48,738 nt of DNA from Bacteriovoracaceae bacterium (GCA_947377285.1 CANCFT010000027.1:1-48738), one strand, 5' to 3'; positions 36,739-46,601 are shown, numbered from the stretch's first letter. The notes: generated by a model from the letters alone, not told the origin. Numbers and translations are program-made.

Positions 36739-37026
36739 ATGCAATTAAGACCGTTACAAGACAGAGTTGTCGTTCAACGTTTAGATGAAGAAACAAAAAC
36801 TGCTGGTGGGATTATTATTCCTGATAGCCACACTGAAAAACCTTCTCAAGGTAAAATCCTTGCAGTTGGAACAGGATACAGAAATACTGATGGGTCAGTT
36901 CGCAACCTAGACGTAAAAGTTGGGGATACTGTTCTTTTCGGAAAATATTCTGGAACAGAAGTAAAAGTAGAAGGTAAACCAGTTCTTATTATGAAAGAAG
37001 ACGAAATTCTTGGAATTCTTCACTAA
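36739..37026 (+). CDS. groES: GroES co-chaperonin
   Basis: A 95-residue lid of the GroEL folding chamber. The N-terminus is [23 protein letters not shown] with the mobile loop after it ([16 protein letters not shown]), and the C-terminus is [11 protein letters not shown] 36739 has GGAGG 7 nt upstream and gives the normal length; in-frame upstream sequence to 36640 crosses the promoter and is not coding. It is followed after 31 bp by groEL on the same transcript. Confidence 0.98.
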   Translation: MQLRPLQDRVVVQRLDEETKTAGGIIIPDSHTEKPSQGKILAVGTGYRNTDGSVRNLDVKVGDTVLFGKYSGTEVKVEGKPVLIMKEDEILGILH

Positions 37027-37030
37027 TTAA

Positions 37031-38701
<1,671 letters not shown>

Positions 38702-38732
38702 TTCTGCCTTCATAAAAATTCTAGATTATTTC

Positions 38733-38761
38733 AAAAGGGGGCTTTCGAGCTCCCTTTTTTT
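38733..38761 (+). terminator. Rho-independent terminator after groEL
   Basis: GGGGGCT (38737-38743), TTCG loop, AGCTCCC (38748-38754), followed by seven T. One G-T wobble occurs in the stem. AAAA precedes it. It ends 4 bp before the stop of the convergent SGNH-type gene. Confidence 0.9.
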
Positions 38762-38764
38762 ACA

Positions 38765-40420
38765 TTATTTTATTAATTCACTGATTTTTTGAGAAATCAT
38801 TTCGCCTAATAACTCTTGTCCAAATGGAGTCATATGGCCCATATCCCACCAGAGAAGCCCCTTATTAAGGATCTTATGGTCTAGTGCAAGTTGATTAGCA
38901 TCAAACGAAAAATAATTGATTCCCGAACTATTTAAAGCGATGAAATCTTTTAATTCGGCTTCATCTGGACCTAAAAAGTTCTCGTATGTTAAGGCCTGAT
39001 TTGAGCTGGTAACTAATTCAGGATTTATGATTGGAAAAATATAAATTGGAGTAATATTTCTTTTGTTCAAAAAACTTAAAAACTCATTGAATGCTTTAAT
39101 TCCTTCATGATTAATATGAATTGAAAAAATAAGATAATCTGGATTAAACTCAATCACTTTTGACTTAAGCTCTTCAAGTTTCTCTTCGAAAATTATTCCA
39201 GGATAAGACAAATTATAAATTTCAACTTTTGTTGATTTCCTATTAAAAAGATTGATTAATTCTGAGCTAAGTTTGTCAAAATAAGAATGTTCGAATGTTG
39301 TTATGCCAGCATTTGCTGAAAAAGATGCCCCAATATATAAAAATCGCTTTATCGATTCAATTTTGTTTTGAGGTGATTTTTTAATTGTTAAACATTTTTC
39401 TATAGAACAATACCTAATATCGAGTGTGTGAGTGTAATGAACCTGTGAAGCATTTAAGGTCTTTTCATTTATTTCAATCCCACCGAGGAAGACATACCAT
39501 TTTGAAAAAAAGCGATACCGTATTTGCTCGAGGTCGATAATGGGAGAGCCTAATGATTTAAAAGTGTATGTTTGATAATTCCATACATGATGAATATTTG
39601 AATAATAAAAAAAATCAAAGCTAAGCCAAAGAATTGAAATAAAAAAAATAAACAAACTAGATCTCATTAAAAAATGCAGAAAATTCTTTCGGAAAATAAA
39701 AAAATAAAAAGTACTCATGGCCAAGAGAGTAAAAGTAATGATCAGAAAGTTTTTATATAAAAAAGAGTTATTGTCTTCATCTAGAGAAAAAGGCATTTCA
39801 ATTATTTCTAGTTTTTTAGATTTTGCGATGACTTTAAATATCTCTAGGTTTTGTAAACTTGTATAAAAACCAAAATGGCTATCTTGGAATGATTTATTAA
39901 GAACAGTTACTTTGTTATTGTTTATATATAATGCAATACGTCCGGCTTCATTTTTTAAATGGATAATGTGTAAAGTCTGGTCAAGTTGTGGAAGATTTAA
40001 ATTCTTAGAAGAAATAAATTTTCCAGTAAAATCGCTTTCGTAAATAATAGTTGGGAAAAGGTTAGAATTGCTAACTCGTATTGCTTCAAAAGATTTATCT
40101 GAAGAATTGAAAATGATATCAATGTAACCATTACTTTCAATTTTAACTTTGAAGATTAATTCTTCAAGTGACATGGATTGATTTGAAAGAATTAGCTGAT
40201 GCCCTAAGTTTTTATTAACGAGGAATCGAGAGCGAGCAAGCAAGGACCTCGAAACAATACTTTCAATTCCTCCTGCATATGAATAGAGAAAGTTTTGCTT
40301 GTATGAATGCCAGTGCTTATTGAACATCATATTGTTTTGAGAATATATTAGTGATTTGTTCAACACGAAAGAGCTGGCAATTAGGAGAAGGATTATAGGG
40401 AAGATTTTTTTATTAAACAT
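38765..40420 (-). CDS. Membrane-anchored SGNH-hydrolase-type protein with a LamG-like domain; possible acyl-transfer partner
   Basis: A 551-residue protein; ATG 40420 begins the first membrane helix (FNKKIFPIILLLIASSFVL), although no ribosome site is evident. Residues about 85-200 look like a carbohydrate-binding LamG/DUF1080-type beta sandwich (LHIIHLKNEAGRIALYINNNKV, SHFGFYTSLQNLEIFKV). Two membrane helices (about 224-243 and 251-271) precede a C-terminal SGNH domain. There the nucleophile Ser366 is in IGASFSANAG (Ala replaces the usual Asp of GDS) and the catalytic Asp-xx-His is in WWDMGHMTPFG. This topology puts both soluble domains in the periplasm. It is divergent from the carrier/ligase/MBOAT operon and may play the DltD or AlgJ/AlgX-like part of an O-acylation system. 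Confidence 0.7.
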   Translation of the reverse strand: MFNKKIFPIILLLIASSFVLNKSLIYSQNNMMFNKHWHSYKQNFLYSYAGGIESIVSRSLLARSRFLVNKNLGHQLILSNQSMSLEELIFKVKIESNGYIDIIFNSSDKSFEAIRVSNSNLFPTIIYESDFTGKFISSKNLNLPQLDQTLHIIHLKNEAGRIALYINNNKVTVLNKSFQDSHFGFYTSLQNLEIFKVIAKSKKLEIIEMPFSLDEDNNSFLYKNFLIITFTLLAMSTFYFFIFRKNFLHFLMRSSLFIFFISILWLSFDFFYYSNIHHVWNYQTYTFKSLGSPIIDLEQIRYRFFSKWYVFLGGIEINEKTLNASQVHYTHTLDIRYCSIEKCLTIKKSPQNKIESIKRFLYIGASFSANAGITTFEHSYFDKLSSELINLFNRKSTKVEIYNLSYPGIIFEEKLEELKSKVIEFNPDYLIFSIHINHEGIKAFNEFLSFLNKRNITPIYIFPIINPELVTSSNQALTYENFLGPDEAELKDFIALNSSGINYFSFDANQLALDHKILNKGLLWWDMGHMTPFGQELLGEMISQKISELIK

Positions 40421-40481
40421 AGGTATTAAAATAGTATCTCTATACCAAGAAAAATACCAAGAAAAGTGTCTATTTTTTTCC

Positions 40482-40510
40482 TTGTAATCCACAATAGGTA
40501 CGAACATAAT
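40482..40510 (+). promoter_or_regulatory. Putative promoter of the carrier/ligase/MBOAT operon
   Basis: TTGTAA (40482-40487), a 17-bp spacer and CATAAT (40505-40510), matching four and five of six consensus bases. Transcription near 40517 gives a leader of about 17 nt including AGGAG. Just upstream is a 12-bp tandem repeat (CCAAGAAAA twice, 40445-40465). Confidence 0.55.
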
Positions 40511-40533
40511 AGGATAGAAGCTAGGAGAAATTT

Positions 40534-40842
40534 ATTAATAAACAAGAAATTTTAGAAAGTATAATTTATCCAACCATAAATAAAGCCAATAAAACAATGC
40601 CTAATTTTTTTATGGAAAAAACAGATGGAAATATAGTTTTATACGGGAAGCCTAATGCCGTACTAGATTCATTAAACCTAGTGAGTTTTGTTTTCTTACT
40701 AGAGGAAGAAATTGAGATCGTACTTGGAGCGAAAATTATTATTAGCACGCAGGATGTTTTAGATCCTGAAAATTTACCGTTTGCAAGTCTTGATAATTTG
40801 AGTGAATTTATAATCAGAAAGCTAAACGCCTGTTCACAATGA
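40534..40842 (+). CDS. Acyl/peptidyl carrier protein, probable ATT start codon
   Basis: A 102-residue carrier protein. The 4'-phosphopantetheine serine is Ser46 in VLDSLNLVSF, followed by the usual acidic helix II/III sequence (EEEIEIVLGAKI). From the first ATG (40597) the protein would have only 81 residues, put the serine at position 25 and lose helix I, and no ribosome site precedes that ATG. The frame is open back to 40525 and continues as INKQEILESIIYPTINKANK, a normal carrier helix I. AGGAG (40523-40527) stands 6 nt before an ATT at 40534, and no ATG, GTG or TTG is available. It most likely carries the acyl group activated by the next gene. Start choice is inference. Confidence 0.75.
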   Translation: MNKQEILESIIYPTINKANKTMPNFFMEKTDGNIVLYGKPNAVLDSLNLVSFVFLLEEEIEIVLGAKIIISTQDVLDPENLPFASLDNLSEFIIRKLNACSQ

Positions 40843-42168
40843 ATGCAGATGAATTATAAAAATTGGGAAAACAATCATAAAATTTTTATAATTGAAAATG
40901 GCAAAGAGTACACATACGGTGCACTATATGAAGCGATTGGCAATTTGGAGAAAACATTAACTTCAGATTTTCTTAATAATTGCCACTATCTTTTGGAAGC
41001 AGAAAACTCATTCTATTCTTATGTAAGATTTATTACATTAATAAAAAATGGAAATTCAGTCCTAATGTGTTCGTATGCTCAGTTTACCAATGTAGAATAT
41101 CTTTCAAAAATAATTTCAGAAACGAAGCTTCAATTTATAAAATGGAGCTTAAGCCAAAAAAAACCAGAAAGAAATTTAATCAAAACGGATTTGGCAAGCT
41201 CATCTCGGTTTATTGTAAGAACTTCAGGTTCGACGGGCGAAAATTTTAAACTAGTGATACATGATCCGGACTTGTTTTTTAAAAAGTATAAAACTATTGG
41301 GCCACATTTTTTACGAACCTTTGCATTCTCTCCTGCTGGCTCTATTGCGGGAATTGAAACCTTGCTTGAAGTCTTAGTGCATGAGCTGACTCTTGTCTCG
41401 AGCATCAATGAATTAAGTCCTAGTAGAGTTGTGGAGTATATTAAGTTGTACCAAGTAGATTATTTTCAAACGACACCAACCTATATGAACTTGATGATAA
41501 TCGCAGGCCAAGTCAGAAGTGAATATTTAAATGGGTTAAAGAAAATTGCATATGGTTCTGAACCTTCTCTATCCTTTGTTGTGAAGTATTTCCAAAAAGA
41601 ATTACCTGAATTAGAAATGATGCATACATATGGAATGTCAGAGATTGGAATCCAAAAGACGTTAACAAAGTGTGATGAACCAACATTTTTTTTAATTGAT
41701 GATAAATATAATCAATTTAAGATTAATGAGGGAGTGCTAGAAGTGCGCTCTATGACAAAAATGTTAGGATATCTTAATGCAAAGGAAATCCCAAGCTCAC
41801 TCGGAGCAGACTGGTTTTACACGAGCGATGAAGTCTTAGTAGAAAATCAATTTCTTAAAGTACTTGGTCGATTGGGAGAGTTAATCAATATCGCAGGAAA
41901 TAAATTCTTTCCAAGTGAATTAGAGGACGTAATAAGAAAACTACATGGTGTCGCTGATGTACTAGTGACTGCAGAAGTAAGCAATTTGATGGGAAAAATC
42001 ATAGTTGCGACAATTACGACTTTACCAAATATTGATGAAAATGAATTAAGGGTAAGTTTTAAAAAGTACTGTGAAGAAAATATTGTTAGGTATATGCATC
42101 CTCATAGAGTAAAAATTAAAAAAGATCTAGACCAAGTTGTTAATGCTAAAAAAAATAGGGTTCAATGA
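40843..42168 (+). CDS. AMP-forming acyl/aryl-acid ligase (adenylation enzyme)
   Basis: A 441-residue member of the acyl-adenylate superfamily, shorter than the ~500-residue DltA. Core motifs are present: TSGSTG (A3), HTYGMSEIG (A5), YTSDEV (A7, with the usual GD as SD), GRLGELINIAGNKFFPSELED (A8) and a C-terminal VVNAKKNR whose Lys corresponds to the catalytic A10 lysine. It should activate a carboxylic acid with ATP and load it on the carrier protein encoded just upstream, whose stop ends one base before this ATG. Substrate specificity cannot be read by eye; aromatic or short acyl acids are possible. It overlaps the MBOAT gene as ATGA. Confidence 0.82.
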   Translation: MQMNYKNWENNHKIFIIENGKEYTYGALYEAIGNLEKTLTSDFLNNCHYLLEAENSFYSYVRFITLIKNGNSVLMCSYAQFTNVEYLSKIISETKLQFIKWSLSQKKPERNLIKTDLASSSRFIVRTSGSTGENFKLVIHDPDLFFKKYKTIGPHFLRTFAFSPAGSIAGIETLLEVLVHELTLVSSINELSPSRVVEYIKLYQVDYFQTTPTYMNLMIIAGQVRSEYLNGLKKIAYGSEPSLSFVVKYFQKELPELEMMHTYGMSEIGIQKTLTKCDEPTFFLIDDKYNQFKINEGVLEVRSMTKMLGYLNAKEIPSSLGADWFYTSDEVLVENQFLKVLGRLGELINIAGNKFFPSELEDVIRKLHGVADVLVTAEVSNLMGKIIVATITTLPNIDENELRVSFKKYCEENIVRYMHPHRVKIKKDLDQVVNAKKNRVQ

Positions 42169-43538
42169 ATTATTCAACTATTGAATTCGTATTTTATTTT
42201 CTTCTAGTACTGATAATTTTTACTTTCATAACTAGAAAAATAAAGATTCCATTTTTAATGGCTGCAAGTAGTATTTGGATATTTTCTTGGAAGATGCAGT
42301 GGATGTTTATCTATTTAGCCATTTCACTATTTAACTACTTCGCACTTTATGTCTTTGATAAATTCAAAGTGATCGGTCAGAAAAAACAATATGATTACTT
42401 TTTTGTTTTAATCTTAACTATAAATACTTTCATCTATATATCACTTAAATCAGGACTCTTCTTAGGGGAAGGCTTTGAAACACCATACGGTTTAAGTTTT
42501 TTTATGTTTATCCTCGTTGGATATCTTGTCGATCTTTGGAGAGCGCAGGACAAGTTTCAACTTGAAAAGATGAGCCATTTCCTACTTCTTCCTAGCTTCT
42601 TTCCTGCTTTGATGGGTGGACCTATTATTCGAGGAAAAGATTTTTTTACCCAGCTTAATAAGCTAAGTGATTTTTCGTTAATTAATTTTATTGATGGGAT
42701 GATGATATTTGGATATGGCTTTTGTAAATTTTATTTTATATCAAAAGAACTTTCGAGCTTAGTTGAATACATTACGCACCCATTTGCCCAAAATCACTTT
42801 TTGGTTTTAGTCATAGTTGGTTTTTTAGGAACTGTTCAAGCGTATATTGATTTTTCAAGTTATTGCGACATGGGGCGAGGAGTAGCTAAGTGTTTGGGAA
42901 TAAATTTAAACGCTAATTTTAGAGCTTTTTACTATGCTCAAAATCCAAATGATTTTTGGCAAAGATGGAATATTTCATTGGGGACATGGATAAGAGATTA
43001 TATCTCATTTCCTTTAATGTTAAGATGGGGACGTCGGATAAATCAAAGCTTAATATTACTATTTTCGTTTGTTTTGGTCGGGGTATGGCATGGTTTAGAG
43101 TTGAATTGGTTACTATTTGGGCTACTTAACGGTGCTCTTATTGTTCTCTATAATTTTATAATTAAAAAATGGAGCGTGCCATACTTAGGTAAATTCTTTG
43201 TTTTTTTTATATTTATTGGAAATGGCTTGTTACAAAAATCTAATTTAATACCAAGTTTTAATAAATTATTTGAATATAGTTTTTTATGGAAAGCAGACGA
43301 AGTCCCTTGGAGATTAATTTTTTCACATGGGAGTTCTCAGTTAGTTTGGTCGATTTTCATTCTCGTTGTGCTAGAGTTTTTTCAAGAAAAGCATAAAGAC
43401 GTTGACTGGTTTACAAAGAAAAATCTAGTCTTAAAAGCCTTTGTTGTTTTAAGCTTTTTTATTTGGATCCTGTATGGATTAAATTCGCACCAGTTTTTAA
43501 ATGATGTAAAGTTGCCTCCTGTTTATTTTAGGATTTAA
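42165..43538 (+). CDS. MBOAT-family O-acyltransferase (DltB/AlgI-like)
   Basis: A 457-residue polytopic membrane protein with about ten helices. The family core is clear: YIDFSSYCDMGRG, FRAFYYAQNPNDFWQRWNISLGTWIRDY, and VGVWHGLELNW with the conserved His309. The other conserved His of the FWRRWH motif is Asn269 here, which is unusual. It should move an acyl group from a cytoplasmic carrier or CoA across the membrane to a periplasmic hydroxyl. Coupling to the ligase through a 4-bp overlap supports the carrier as donor. LLM monooxygenase follows after 3 bp. Confidence 0.88.
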   Translation: MNYSTIEFVFYFLLVLIIFTFITRKIKIPFLMAASSIWIFSWKMQWMFIYLAISLFNYFALYVFDKFKVIGQKKQYDYFFVLILTINTFIYISLKSGLFLGEGFETPYGLSFFMFILVGYLVDLWRAQDKFQLEKMSHFLLLPSFFPALMGGPIIRGKDFFTQLNKLSDFSLINFIDGMMIFGYGFCKFYFISKELSSLVEYITHPFAQNHFLVLVIVGFLGTVQAYIDFSSYCDMGRGVAKCLGINLNANFRAFYYAQNPNDFWQRWNISLGTWIRDYISFPLMLRWGRRINQSLILLFSFVLVGVWHGLELNWLLFGLLNGALIVLYNFIIKKWSVPYLGKFFVFFIFIGNGLLQKSNLIPSFNKLFEYSFLWKADEVPWRLIFSHGSSQLVWSIFILVVLEFFQEKHKDVDWFTKKNLVLKAFVVLSFFIWILYGLNSHQFLNDVKLPPVYFRI

Positions 43539-43541
43539 AAA

Positions 43542-44516
43542 ATGAAAGAAGATGTTTATTTTATAAATATATTTCCCATGAATGATCGCCAACAGTTAAT
43601 TGATTATTCAAGCGTTATAAGAACGGTTGTCGATTACAGTCTAGATTTAGGTTTTAAATACACCTTGATGACTGTTGGAGACAAGAGAATGGATCCTTGG
43701 GTCTTAAGCCAGTACTGTCTACAAACAAATACCCTTTTTTCTCCATTGATTGCAGTGAATCCTTTTTACCAACATCCCGTTCAAGTTGTTAAGAAAATAA
43801 TAACATTAAAAATTCTTTATTCGGCAACGATTTCTATTAACCTAGTTACAGGTTCATTTTTCTCTGAGTTGAAAGCGGTTAACGACAATCTTGATTTTAA
43901 AAACCGCTCATTAAGACTTAAAGAATTTTATCTTTCTATGTCTACTCTTGTTGATCAAAATAAAACTGGATTCAAAGGACAATTTTATCAATCTGAATCG
44001 GCAGAAATTTTTCCTAAATATAATTATGACACTTTAGACTTTTTTATGTCAGGTTCAATTGAGGGCGATCTGGATCCAAATAAGAATCAGAAGTTTGTTC
44101 AAAGCATTCGTCCCATTGATGAAATGGTAAATGCCAATGGATCAAATTGTGGATTAAGTTTAGGAATATGTGCTCGAGAAAATGCAGATGAGGCCCTGAG
44201 TGAAGTCAATCGAATTTACCCTGAAAACCGAAAAGGGGAGATGTTGTTTTCTCTTTCAATTAATAATAGTCTCACTCCTTGGAATATTTGGCTTAAGAGT
44301 TATATAGAAATTAATAAGACCGATGACCGATTTTTTTATTTAAAACCAATGAAAAATTTTTGGAGTTCAGCTCCTTTTCTCGTTGGTAGCTATGATGAAG
44401 TCGCTAAAAAACTGAAGGAATATTCCCAATTGGGCTATAAGTTTTTTGTGCTAGATTTTTCACCTGAAGAAGCAGGACATATTAAAAAGTGCTTAGAGTC
44501 TTTTAAGAATCAATGA
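43542..44516 (+). CDS. Luciferase-like (LLM class) flavin-dependent monooxygenase
   Basis: A 324-residue TIM-barrel protein of the bacterial-luciferase/SsuD family. Marks are DLGFKYTLMTVGDKRMDPWVLSQYC, INLVTGSFFSELKAVND (as in SsuD's NLVTGG), and a C-terminal FLVGSYDEVAKKLKEYSQLGYKFFVLDFSP typical of the family. These enzymes use FMNH2 or F420 and O2 to oxidise small substrates; LLM proteins also occur in natural-product clusters. Encoded directly after the MBOAT, so it probably modifies the acyl moiety. Its 3' end overlaps the convergent crotonase gene by 24 bp. Confidence 0.8.
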   Translation: MKEDVYFINIFPMNDRQQLIDYSSVIRTVVDYSLDLGFKYTLMTVGDKRMDPWVLSQYCLQTNTLFSPLIAVNPFYQHPVQVVKKIITLKILYSATISINLVTGSFFSELKAVNDNLDFKNRSLRLKEFYLSMSTLVDQNKTGFKGQFYQSESAEIFPKYNYDTLDFFMSGSIEGDLDPNKNQKFVQSIRPIDEMVNANGSNCGLSLGICARENADEALSEVNRIYPENRKGEMLFSLSINNSLTPWNIWLKSYIEINKTDDRFFYLKPMKNFWSSAPFLVGSYDEVAKKLKEYSQLGYKFFVLDFSPEEAGHIKKCLESFKNQ

Positions 44517-45230
44517 TCTTTTTAATTTGAAGTCGGGCCCATTACGCATATCATTGGATAGTTTAAGCATTTTTTCTAATGATTGGTGACTAAAATAATC
44601 ATCATGAATAATTTTTTTAATCATTTTTGTCGAAGTTAAGCTGTTTTCTTTAACTAATTCTAGGTAGGTTTCAAGAAAATCAACATTATGATGAACTAGA
44701 TTCATTCGACGAGCTTCCTCAAATGAAAAAACTCTAGAACTAATTGCGATTTCTAGGAAATTTGATGGACCGATTTTCTGAACAAGAATAGGAGTTATAA
44801 TTCCAGGTATCAGTCCCCATTTAGCTTCAGAAAGAGAAAATGTGACTGTCTCTTCGCAAAAGACAGCATCACAGCAGGCAACTAATCCTAATCCACCACC
44901 CCTAACAGCCCCTTGGATTTTTCCAATAATGGGAATTTCTACTTCAAGAATAGCTTCATACATATCTTTGATTGGTGCCATTTCAGCAAGGTTTTCTTCA
45001 GATGATTTTGAAGAGGTATTACTCATCCAATTTAAATCCATTCCACTTGAAAAATTTTTACCATTGGCCGTGAATAAAATACACAAGGCATTTGAATGTT
45101 TAGCATTAAGAAATGCAGATTTAATTTCAATAACCATTTCCAGGTCATAACAATTAGATTTTTCAGGTCGATTTAAAGTAATCGTAAAGATATCATTTTT
45201 TAAATGAGTGAGTACTTTATTGTTTGACAT
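44493..45230 (-). CDS. Enoyl-CoA hydratase/isomerase family protein
   Basis: A 245-residue crotonase-fold enzyme. The oxyanion-hole segments are NFSSGMDLNWM and GAVRGGGLGLVACCD, and the catalytic-loop segment is LSEAKWGLIPGIITP, closest in look to methylglutaconyl-CoA hydratases. ATG 45230 is preferred over the upstream GTG 45239, because GGTGG lies before it and the GTG start would overlap the preceding stop. It follows the type III PKS gene by 2 bp. In dihydroxyphenylacetate pathways two such enzymes (DpgB and DpgD) help DpgA; a similar helper role is plausible here but unproven. Confidence 0.85.
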   Translation of the reverse strand: MSNNKVLTHLKNDIFTITLNRPEKSNCYDLEMVIEIKSAFLNAKHSNALCILFTANGKNFSSGMDLNWMSNTSSKSSEENLAEMAPIKDMYEAILEVEIPIIGKIQGAVRGGGLGLVACCDAVFCEETVTFSLSEAKWGLIPGIITPILVQKIGPSNFLEIAISSRVFSFEEARRMNLVHHNVDFLETYLELVKENSLTSTKMIKKIIHDDYFSHQSLEKMLKLSNDMRNGPDFKLKRSLILKRL

Positions 45231-45232
45231 AT

Positions 45233-46312
45233 TTACCACCTGATTAAGGCCATTTCAATTGTAAGGCCCGGGCCCATAGTTATCATGAGACCATAATCAT
45301 CTTTTTTTATAGATTGTTCATTTAAGAGATTTTGATAACTGAATAAGAAGCTGCCACTTGAAACATTTCCAAATTCCTTTAAAACACTGCGAGTATGCCT
45401 GAAGGATTTTTTATCTAGACCTAATTTAGTCTCTATGGCATCGAGAATGGCCGCTCCACCAGAATGAACTATCCAATGTTTAATATCTGTAATTTTGATC
45501 TTGTTTTTGTTTAATATTTCTTCCAGAGGTGTTGAAATATTTTCAGCCAAATACAATGGAGTTTTTTTATCTACAAAAAAAGAATATTTATTTTTTTCAC
45601 TGTTCCAGTTAAACCTCAATAGAGGGAGCGTGGCCGCAATTAAATGGCTTGAAAAATCAAGTATCGATGGAACGTCGGTAAGAGCGTTTTGGTTTGTTTG
45701 TGACTGCATTAAGCAAACGGCAACACCGTCGCCAAAAAGACTATTTACGATAGCTGAATTTTCGTTGTCTTCAATAGAGTAAATGCACGAACTCAATTCA
45801 CAACATATCAATACACCTATTTGGTTTAAATTTTGTGAGCACCAATTAGTTACTGCGTTTAGTCCATTGAGACCAGCATTACATCCCATTCCTACAATAT
45901 CGAGTCTTTGACAGTTTCTTTTTAAATTTAAGGATTCAATCGTCAGAGCACTTAAGCCAGGGACAAAAAAACCAGTTGATGTGACACAAACAATATAATC
46001 AATATCTTCTTTTTTGATTTGGCTTTTGCTTAAAGCTTCAGTTAATGCTTTTTCAATTAAGCTAATTGAATTTAATTTAAATTTTTCTCTGAGCTCGTCA
46101 GTTGATTCTTCTAGAGATTCTACTTGAACTATATTATTTGATTTTTGGGGTAATATAAGATGACGAGAGTTTATATGATCATGTTCAAAAAAACGAAGAG
46201 ATGATGAAGTTATCACTCCCATTAAAGTCGCCATGTCTTTTTGGCTAAACCGAGTTTCTGGTACGGCTAAACCCACGTTAAGTATTTTTATTTGAGGCTT
46301 AGTTTTTGACAT
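45233..46312 (-). CDS. Type III polyketide synthase, DpgA-like
   Basis: A 359-residue chalcone-synthase-fold enzyme. The Cys-His-Asn triad is intact: Cys144 in VGMGCNAGLNGLNAV, His283 in WIVHSGGAAILDAI, Asn316 in LKEFGNVSSGSFLFSY; the C-terminal GPGLTIEMALI loop matches the family. The GMGCNAGLN and AIVNSLFGDG wording, with an adjacent crotonase, resembles DpgA, which makes 3,5-dihydroxyphenylacetyl-CoA from malonyl-CoA. Alkylresorcinol or alkylpyrone synthases are an alternative. It is transcribed toward the acylation operon as a two-gene unit with the crotonase. No clear ribosome site is seen before its ATG. Confidence 0.88.
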   Translation of the reverse strand: MSKTKPQIKILNVGLAVPETRFSQKDMATLMGVITSSSLRFFEHDHINSRHLILPQKSNNIVQVESLEESTDELREKFKLNSISLIEKALTEALSKSQIKKEDIDYIVCVTSTGFFVPGLSALTIESLNLKRNCQRLDIVGMGCNAGLNGLNAVTNWCSQNLNQIGVLICCELSSCIYSIEDNENSAIVNSLFGDGVAVCLMQSQTNQNALTDVPSILDFSSHLIAATLPLLRFNWNSEKNKYSFFVDKKTPLYLAENISTPLEEILNKNKIKITDIKHWIVHSGGAAILDAIETKLGLDKKSFRHTRSVLKEFGNVSSGSFLFSYQNLLNEQSIKKDDYGLMITMGPGLTIEMALIRW

Positions 46313-46520
46313 ACATTATTTAATCAGATTTTTTTTATTTTAAATATCTAAAACTCACTATTTAAATATTTGATCTCTTAAGTAGTGTTTAAATCTTTGG
46401 TAGGTGTAATATTGCCAATTGGAGTCAACCTAATGACACCTCTATAGATTAATAAGTGTCTTTTCGTCACTGAGCAAATTAGAGTTCAATGCCTATCAAT
46501 GCTTTATGCTACTCAAAGAC

Positions 46521-46537
46521 TTGGCATAATCCCTGCA
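46521..46537 (+). promoter_or_regulatory. rpoN site: Putative sigma-54 (RpoN) -24/-12 promoter
   Basis: TTGGCATAATCCCTGCA fits the -24/-12 consensus TTGGCACGN4TTGCA with exact spacing between the invariant GG and GC and mismatches only at three non-invariant positions. Transcription would start near 46548, just before AAGGAG. Sigma-54 promoters need an AAA+ activator; a candidate inverted repeat lies about 80-120 bp upstream. Confidence 0.6.
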
Positions 46538-46562
46538 ATTATCTAATTAAGGAGATCAAGGA

Positions 46563-46601
46563 TTGACCTCCATGGAATATCAAGGAAGAACTATTAAGTA
46601 G
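46563..46601 (+). CDS. Possible 12-codon leader peptide
   Basis: GGAG (46551-46554) stands 8 nt before TTG 46563, which opens a frame of 12 codons (in-frame ATG at 46572) ending at TAG 46601. That stop overlaps the GGAG ribosome site (46601-46604) of the next gene, so translation of the leader could couple to or block the exported protein. It may be chance. Confidence 0.25.
   Translation: MTSMEYQGRTIK

Noticed and set aside
36671..36740. CIRCE (HrcA) element upstream of groES
   Set aside because: No TTAGCACTC-type arms are present; the palindrome there is a different sequence.
40445..40465. 12-bp tandem repeat as a CRISPR-like or phase-variable repeat
   Set aside because: Only two copies, not in a coding frame, in AT-rich spacer DNA; recorded only as a possible minor regulatory element.
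40421..40507. N-terminal extension of the SGNH protein
   Set aside because: It runs through the probable promoter of the divergent operon and places a hydrophilic segment before the anchor helix.
40843..42168. Calling the ligase DltA and the cluster a true D-alanylation operon
   Set aside because: The ligase is short and its specificity cannot be read; a Gram-negative host and the PKS neighbours argue against D-Ala on teichoic acid.
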